A DNA stretch of 64,000 nt from CG2-30-46-19 sp034414555 (GTDB taxonomy: Bacteria > Chloroflexota > Dehalococcoidia > GIF9 > AB-539-J10). The notes beneath the pieces were generated by a model, which was not told the origin of the DNA, did not search any database, and saw only the letters and a list, made by a program, of their open reading frames with translations. Both the position numbers and the translations under genes were made by a program. This document shows positions 59,484 through 64,000 of the stretch, one piece after another. The stretch covers positions 62,001-126,000 of the forward strand of contig DAOUMA010000003.1 of assembly GCA_034414555.1 (NCBI GenBank), in the 5' to 3' direction. Numbering within the stretch: position 1 is the first letter of the stretch; each line of letters starts with the position of its first letter.

Positions 59484-59582
59484 CTCCCCGCAATAAAATT
59501 CCTAAAGAAATTTTGGCTATTATTGGCTTGATTCTTGAGGATGAGGAGAGATAAAAAGGTTAATTAAACTCATAGCAGAAAT

Positions 59583-59621
59583 AAGGCAGCGGTAGCCATT
59601 CAGAACAGCTACCGCCGCCTT
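59583..59621 (-). terminator. hairpin terminator after the surface lipoprotein gene
   Basis: 14-base stem AAGGCAGCGGTAGC / GCTACCGCCGCCTT (one mismatch) with an 11-base loop. On the - strand it is followed by ATTTCTGC, so the T run is poor. It lies 24 bases past the lipoprotein stop. Confidence 0.5.
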
Positions 59622-59644
59622 GCCAAAACACACTAACTAGTGAG

Positions 59645-60682
59645 TTAGCTAACAGAGTAGGATTTAAGCACCCTGGTCTCCGCGCCAGCCCAGGTCTCGC
59701 GGTCTATCTGCTTTACATCCGATTTCACAGTTGCGTTGTACCAGTGCTCATAAGTGTAGTTGCCAGGACTTGCGGGGTCATATTCTACTATATGATAGCA
59801 AGTGAATGTTCCCGCAGGCACCGTAATATTCTCCAGACCAAGCACCTTACCCTCTCGGTTAACCAGCTCATTAATCATACCGCCGCCAGCATAGGTGTGC
59901 TTTGTGAATGTCCAGGGGGCTATCGTGGTTTTAAGAGGCCAGATTGGGGATGTATTATAAGCCCACGTAACGCAGGCTGGTAACCCAGGAAGCTCTTTGA
60001 TTGCTGAACACATTTTCACGAGCTGTATGCTATCTTTGACGTTCCACACATCAGCCGTGCCTACATGCAGCACCAGCGTCATTCCGGCGGCAATAGAATC
60101 ACGCATCGCCTGGGGAGTGAAGGACCCATTGAGATGGTAACTGGCTTCGGTAATCCCTTCTACCGCGCCAGCCGCCACTTCACCGGTAACAGTGAGACTT
60201 AATTCAGAGGGGTCATACTTCGGGGTTCCTATTGGATTTTCATAAGTGCAGGTATATACCCAGTTGTCACCAACAGCCCACGTTGGCAAGGGCATCCCTG
60301 TCTCTGTCACATTACCTTTACCTACACTTACAGTGAAGTTCTTACTCATGGTAGCATTGGGAGTAGAAACAGTCGCCGTGTAGTTGCCCTCAGTCGTCGC
60401 GGTGTAACTAAAGTGGACGGATGTGCTTGCACCACCGGCTAATGAGCTGACAGGCTGGCTATCAGTATAGCTATCGATGGTTAAGCTGACATTACAACTG
60501 CCCGTTTGTTGCCCCGCATTGGTGACCGTAGTAGAGATGGTGACCGTCTCATTAACAACCGGCGTTGAGGGCGAAATAGTCACGCTGGAAAGCTCAAACT
60601 TAGCAGGCGTCTTTGCCCCACACGCTGCCAGAAAGCTTACTGCCAGCAGCAGGACAAGCATCACCCCAAAAAACTTTTTCAT
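59645..60682 (-). CDS. surface lipoprotein with CARDB-like N-terminal domain
   Basis: 345 residues. The signal peptide ends in the lipobox FLAAC (Cys21). Residues ~30-120 form an Ig-like CARDB-type domain (VTISPSTPVVNETVTIST, NAGQQTGSCNVSLTID, FSYTATTEGNYTATV), followed by a domain with PTWAVGDNWVYTCTYENP, a motif I recall from uncharacterised secreted proteins. GLENITVPAGTFTCYHI suggests a second beta domain. No catalytic residues recognised. Strong GGAGG ribosome site and its own promoter. Confidence 0.8.
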   Translation of the reverse strand: MKKFFGVMLVLLLAVSFLAACGAKTPAKFELSSVTISPSTPVVNETVTISTTVTNAGQQTGSCNVSLTIDSYTDSQPVSSLAGGASTSVHFSYTATTEGNYTATVSTPNATMSKNFTVSVGKGNVTETGMPLPTWAVGDNWVYTCTYENPIGTPKYDPSELSLTVTGEVAAGAVEGITEASYHLNGSFTPQAMRDSIAAGMTLVLHVGTADVWNVKDSIQLVKMCSAIKELPGLPACVTWAYNTSPIWPLKTTIAPWTFTKHTYAGGGMINELVNREGKVLGLENITVPAGTFTCYHIVEYDPASPGNYTYEHWYNATVKSDVKQIDRETWAGAETRVLKSYSVS

Positions 60683-60731
60683 TTCTGCACCTCCTTTTTA
60701 TTTTTATCCCCTACTATATTCTTTCTATAAC

Positions 60732-60759
60732 ATAATAACACAAGTTGCAGTATTGTCAA
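60732..60759 (-). promoter_or_regulatory. promoter of the surface lipoprotein gene
   Basis: On the - strand: perfect TTGACA (60754-60759), 16 bases, TATTAT (60732-60737), followed by a ~40-50-base leader with AAAAAGGAGG before the ATG. Confidence 0.65.
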
Positions 60760-60783
60760 TACTTTTTATAATAACCTTTAAGA

Positions 60784-61797
60784 TTATAACCCTTTACTGG
60801 CAATATAGCTAGCCAGATCAGCGAGACGGCAGCTATAACCCCACTCATTATCATACCAGGCTAATACCTTGACAAAATTGCCATCGACGACCATAGTGTT
60901 CAGGGCATCGAAAATAGCGCTGGCGGGATTGCCCTTAAAGTCCGAGCTCACCAGAGGCTCATCACAGTATTCCACAATGCCTTTAAGTTCCCTTTCAGCA
61001 GCCTTCTTAAAGGCATCATTGACCTCTTCAACAGTCGCTTCTCTATTCAAGTCAGCAACAAAGTCGACGATGGATACAGTTGCGGTAGGCACTCTTAGAG
61101 CGATGCCATGCAGCTTCCCTTTAAGCTCCGGAATGACCACAGTCACCATACGAGCGGCACCGGTGGTAGTAGGTATGATATTAATCGCGGCAGCCCGGGC
61201 ACGACGCAAATCGCGGTGAAACACATCCAGAATTCTCTGGTCATTGGTATAGGAATGGATGGTGGTCATCAGCCCATGATTAATTCCGAATTTTTGATGC
61301 AACACCTTGATCAGCGGGGCAATGCAGTTAGTGGTGCAGGAACCGTTGGAGATGATGCGATGTTTTTCAGGGTCATATTGCCCTTCATTAACGCCGAGAA
61401 CGAGGCTTATGTCCTCCCCGCGAGCTGGCGCCGAGATAATCACCTTCTTTGCCCCACCCTGGAGATGGCTTGCTGCCTTACTAGCCTCGGTGAAAAGCCC
61501 CGTTGATTCAATCACAATATCAACTCCAAAATCACGCCATGAAATTCGAGCAGGGTCCCGCTCCGCTATCACCTTTATCACCTTACCATCTACTATAATT
61601 GAATCCTCCTTAGCCTCTACCTTGCCGGGATAAATGCCATAATTGCTATCATATTTGAAAAGGTGAGCGTTAGTCTTAGCATCGGTAAGGTCATTGACTG
61701 CCACTACCTCTAATTTGCCATCACACCGCTCATTAATCGCCTTCAGAGCTAATCTTCCAATACGCCCAAAACCATTGATGCCAATTTTTGTAGTCAT
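60784..61797 (-). CDS. gap: glyceraldehyde-3-phosphate dehydrogenase, type I
   Basis: 337 residues. NAD-binding start KIGINGFGRIGRLALKA. The catalytic Cys is in SNGSCTTNCIAPL (Gly for the usual Ala), the His in MTTIHSYTNDQ, and there are conserved TGAA and WYDNEWGYS segments. The residue after strand 2 is VVAVNDLTDA, with Asp favouring NAD. Glycolysis/gluconeogenesis. Third after eno and the MBL hydrolase on one transcript. Confidence 0.96.
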   Translation of the reverse strand: MTTKIGINGFGRIGRLALKAINERCDGKLEVVAVNDLTDAKTNAHLFKYDSNYGIYPGKVEAKEDSIIVDGKVIKVIAERDPARISWRDFGVDIVIESTGLFTEASKAASHLQGGAKKVIISAPARGEDISLVLGVNEGQYDPEKHRIISNGSCTTNCIAPLIKVLHQKFGINHGLMTTIHSYTNDQRILDVFHRDLRRARAAAINIIPTTTGAARMVTVVIPELKGKLHGIALRVPTATVSIVDFVADLNREATVEEVNDAFKKAAERELKGIVEYCDEPLVSSDFKGNPASAIFDALNTMVVDGNFVKVLAWYDNEWGYSCRLADLASYIASKGL

Positions 61798-61813
61798 TCT
61801 TGCCCCCTTCCCA

Positions 61814-62809
61814 TTAGTCCTTAACTAAAAATAAAGAAACACCATCTCGGTCAACCTTTCCCAGCCTGTCCTGCAAGGTCAGCAACCTGATATGGGCAGC
61901 GGTTTTTCGAATCGCCATCCGCTTGTCCCAAATCGGCAGCTCTTGAAAGGCAACTCCACCAACCTCAGCTCTCCAGGAGAGCTCCGTAGCTATCTGGTAA
62001 ATTGACTTTAAGTTACCATTCAAAACTCTTATGATTTCATTTTGTCTCTGCTCATAATGCTGCATTATCTCGGCTATTCTGAGCTTTAGACCATTAAACA
62101 CCGAGCCATGCCCTGGAAAAACAAAACTTATGCCAAGCTCTTCCACCTTTTCTAGAGAATTCAGATAATCACCTAAAGGATTATCACCGGACTGAGGATG
62201 AAGACCTACATAAGGGAAAATATCATGCAAGACGAGGTCTCCGCAAAATAGCCAGCGTTTCGTTGGCTCTGAGAGACAGATATGTCCTGGTGAATGTCCC
62301 GGCGTATGCCACACCTTGAAATTAAATGAACCGTTGGAAATTTCATCGCCTTCATCCAGAACAACCTCAGGCGATTCAGGAGAAACAAACTCTCGCATCC
62401 ACAGCGAGGCTTCCGCTAATTCAGACAATTCCTCTTCCGGAATTCCATAGCTGGTAAGCTCTACCTTCACTTTCTGAATAAGTTCCTCAAAGTTCAGATA
62501 TCGTAAATTGATAAGTCCGGCCTCAACCCGGTGCATAGCTACCTTAGCTCCACAAAGCTCTCTCAACTTACCTGCCAGACCATAGTGGTCGGGATGAATA
62601 TGGGTGACCACTATTTGCTTAATATCCCTCAACTTGAGCCTCTCCCACTCCAGCTCCTTAATAAAAGCCGCGAGACCTTCAGGACTATCCCAACCAGTGT
62701 CTATCAATATATTGCCCTCATTGCCCTCAACAACATATACATCGGTATCTCCATGTATGCCTTTAGGGAAAGGAACTTTCAGTTGATGAACACCGGTAAT
62801 TATTTCCAT
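61814..62809 (-). CDS. MBL-fold metallo-hydrolase, long form
   Basis: 331 residues. The metal motif VTHIHPDHYGLAGKL is near residues 68-82, WHTPGHSPGHICL near 165-177 and FCGDLVL near 190. A helical C-terminal region (~235-331) contains RLRIAEIMQHYEQR-like helices and a winged-helix-like end. It resembles the glyoxalase II/LACTB2 group. Substrate unknown. It overlaps eno by 10 bases and precedes gap by 16, suggesting a role linked to triose metabolism, such as methylglyoxal or thioester clearance (inference). Confidence 0.82.
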   Translation of the reverse strand: MEIITGVHQLKVPFPKGIHGDTDVYVVEGNEGNILIDTGWDSPEGLAAFIKELEWERLKLRDIKQIVVTHIHPDHYGLAGKLRELCGAKVAMHRVEAGLINLRYLNFEELIQKVKVELTSYGIPEEELSELAEASLWMREFVSPESPEVVLDEGDEISNGSFNFKVWHTPGHSPGHICLSEPTKRWLFCGDLVLHDIFPYVGLHPQSGDNPLGDYLNSLEKVEELGISFVFPGHGSVFNGLKLRIAEIMQHYEQRQNEIIRVLNGNLKSIYQIATELSWRAEVGGVAFQELPIWDKRMAIRKTAAHIRLLTLQDRLGKVDRDGVSLFLVKD

Positions 62810-64000
62810 GACCTCATCCTCTCCAGATTATAAAAAGCTTGCTTACCAGGGTAGCGAGCGCTGCTTCCCACCTCCTCCTCTATTTTAAGGAGACGATTAT
62901 ATTTAGCCAATCTTTCACCGCGGCAAGGGGCACCAGACTTAATGAATCCTGCCCCGGTGGCTACCGCTAAATCAGCTATGGTAGTATCCTCGGTCTCGCC
63001 AGAGCGGTGGCTGATTACAGTTGTCCACCCCGCTTTTTGCGCCCGTCCAATAACAGATAGAGTCTCGCTAAGCGTGCCTATCTGGTTCGGCTTAATGAGG
63101 ATTGAGTTTGACGTTTTCTCAGCAATTCCCCTTTCAAGGCGTTTCATATTGGTGACATAAAGGTCATCTCCCATAATTTGAATCTCTTTACCCAGCTTAG
63201 CCATAAGCAACATCCAGCTTGCCCAATCATCCTCCCCCAAACCGTCCTCAATGCTAATAACAGGATAATCGGATACTAACTTAGCATAATAATCTATCAT
63301 CTCCACTGAAGTAAGGGTTGCTCCTTCCCGGGATAAAACATACCTGCCATCCTGGCAAAAGCTGCTTGCCGCCGGGTCGAGGGCAAGAAATAAGTCCTCC
63401 CCAGCTTTATAGCCCGCCAGCTTAATGGCAGCCAATATCAACTCCAACGCCTCCTTATTAGTGGAAAGCTGCGGAGCAAAGCCACCTTCATCGCCTATGT
63501 TGGCGTTCAAACCTTTATCTCTGAGGACTTTACCTAAAGAATGATAAACCTCGCTGCTCATCTGAATAGCTTTGCGGAAATTGGCAGCGCCAACGGGCAC
63601 AATCATAAATTCTTGAAAATCAGTGGAGTTCAACGCATGCTTGCCACCGTTCAAGATATTCAACATCGGAACAGGCAGTAAGGAGACCTTCGCGCCACCC
63701 AAATAATGGTATAACGGGAGTCCCAGAAAATTGGCGCCTGCTTTAGCCACCGCCAGAGATACCCCGAGCATAGCATTAGCCCCAAGACGAGATTTGTTGG
63801 CAGTGTCATCGAGCTCAATCATTCTCTGGTCTATAGCTGCCTGCTCTAAAGCAGGCATGCCACTTATCTCAGGAGCAATATCATTATTAACATGGTCTAT
63901 TGCCTTTAAAACGCCAAGTCCGTTATACCGGCTCTTATCGCCATCACGAAGCTCAACAGCCTCGTATTTGCCTGTGCTTGCCCCTGAAGGAACAGAAGCC
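62800..64000 (-). CDS. eno: enolase, 5'-truncated by window edge
   Basis: 400 residues are visible. The frame continues past the ATG at 63858 to the window end, reading ASVPSGASTGKYEAVELRDG, the N-terminal enolase loop, so that ATG is internal. Catalytic and metal residues occur in GDEGGFAPQ, LALDPAASSF, ISIEDGLGEDDW, IMGDDLYVTN, ILIKPNQIGTLSETL and VISHRSGETEDT. Converts 2-phosphoglycerate to PEP. Roughly 30 N-terminal residues lie outside. Confidence 0.96.
   Translation of the reverse strand, partial: ASVPSGASTGKYEAVELRDGDKSRYNGLGVLKAIDHVNNDIAPEISGMPALEQAAIDQRMIELDDTANKSRLGANAMLGVSLAVAKAGANFLGLPLYHYLGGAKVSLLPVPMLNILNGGKHALNSTDFQEFMIVPVGAANFRKAIQMSSEVYHSLGKVLRDKGLNANIGDEGGFAPQLSTNKEALELILAAIKLAGYKAGEDLFLALDPAASSFCQDGRYVLSREGATLTSVEMIDYYAKLVSDYPVISIEDGLGEDDWASWMLLMAKLGKEIQIMGDDLYVTNMKRLERGIAEKTSNSILIKPNQIGTLSETLSVIGRAQKAGWTTVISHRSGETEDTTIADLAVATGAGFIKSGAPCRGERLAKYNRLLKIEEEVGSSARYPGKQAFYNLERMRSWK

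Noticed and set aside
1..64000. tRNA genes, SRP RNA, CRISPR arrays, prophage or IS elements
   Set aside because: Intergenic gaps were read on both strands; no cloverleaf, regular spaced repeats, transposase or integrase was recognised.

Overview
The window is a gene-dense bacterial chromosome segment, with a gene truncated at each end (polX at base 1, eno at base 64000). Three things point to a free-living anaerobe: a tungsten/molybdopterin-type aldehyde:ferredoxin oxidoreductase next to an iron-dependent alcohol dehydrogenase, PEP synthase, and glycolytic gap/eno. The gene orders, the long type of IleRS and the T-box control of trp are compatible with Chloroflexota, most probably Dehalococcoidia. 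That placement is judgement from gene content and was not tested with a tree. No tRNA, rRNA, CRISPR array, prophage or insertion sequence was recognised.

Layout. 1-2.8 kb (+): polX, an MBL hydrolase and an unknown gene. 2.8-12.2 kb (-): valS, a small disturbed pocket (NYN-domain protein and a nuclease-like gene with an amber-interrupted tail), then coenzyme A and NAD(P)HX repair genes (coaBC, coaX, nnr), a Mut7-C RNase and CorA. 12.5-20.8 kb (+): a complete trpEGDCFBA operon behind a consensus promoter and a tryptophan T-box leader, followed by a second TrpB (TrpB2). 20.8-23.1 kb: an MBL hydrolase and a PadR regulator (-), divergent from an HtrA-like lipoprotein protease (+). 23.1-31.3 kb (-): phosphoesterase, rpsF-ssb-rpsR-rpmH-rnpA-yidD, a PQQ-propeller lipoprotein, yidC-jag-ileS. 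31.4-36 kb (+): thiL, tsaE, tsaB, a thioesterase-HAD fusion and ffh. 36-42.7 kb (-): ppsA-dgt-dnaG-rpoD. 43-51.4 kb (+): clpC, a biotinyl-domain protein, Fe-ADH, AOR, radA, ispD, ispF. 51.4-64 kb is mostly (-): dnaX-ybaB-recR-recO, an APC permease with USP and two TrkA-type proteins, pheA, a lipoprotein, gap, an MBL hydrolase and eno. A HIT protein lies on (+).

Functionally the window combines tryptophan synthesis under tRNA-Trp sensing, translation (two tRNA synthetases, t6A factors, S6/S18/L34), the protein-insertion machinery (Ffh, YidC, YidD), replication and repair (DnaG, DnaX, RecO/R, RadA, PolX, SSB), cofactor synthesis (CoA, thiamine, isoprenoid precursors) and central metabolism.

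The most unusual signals are these. (1) A short quasi-palindromic element with a 20-nt core is inserted in the same reading frame in three unrelated genes (valS, nnr, trpE), each time encoding A/T-D-S-S-Q-L-T/S in a variable loop. (2) A three-gene biotinyl/ADH/AOR cassette sits between clpC and radA. (3) A BamB-like eight-bladed lipoprotein lies inside the yidD-yidC locus. (4) A hotdog thioesterase is fused to a HAD phosphatase. (5) A candidate ~60-nt RNA has its own promoter and terminator. (6) Several promoters have -10 boxes placed as for leaderless mRNAs.
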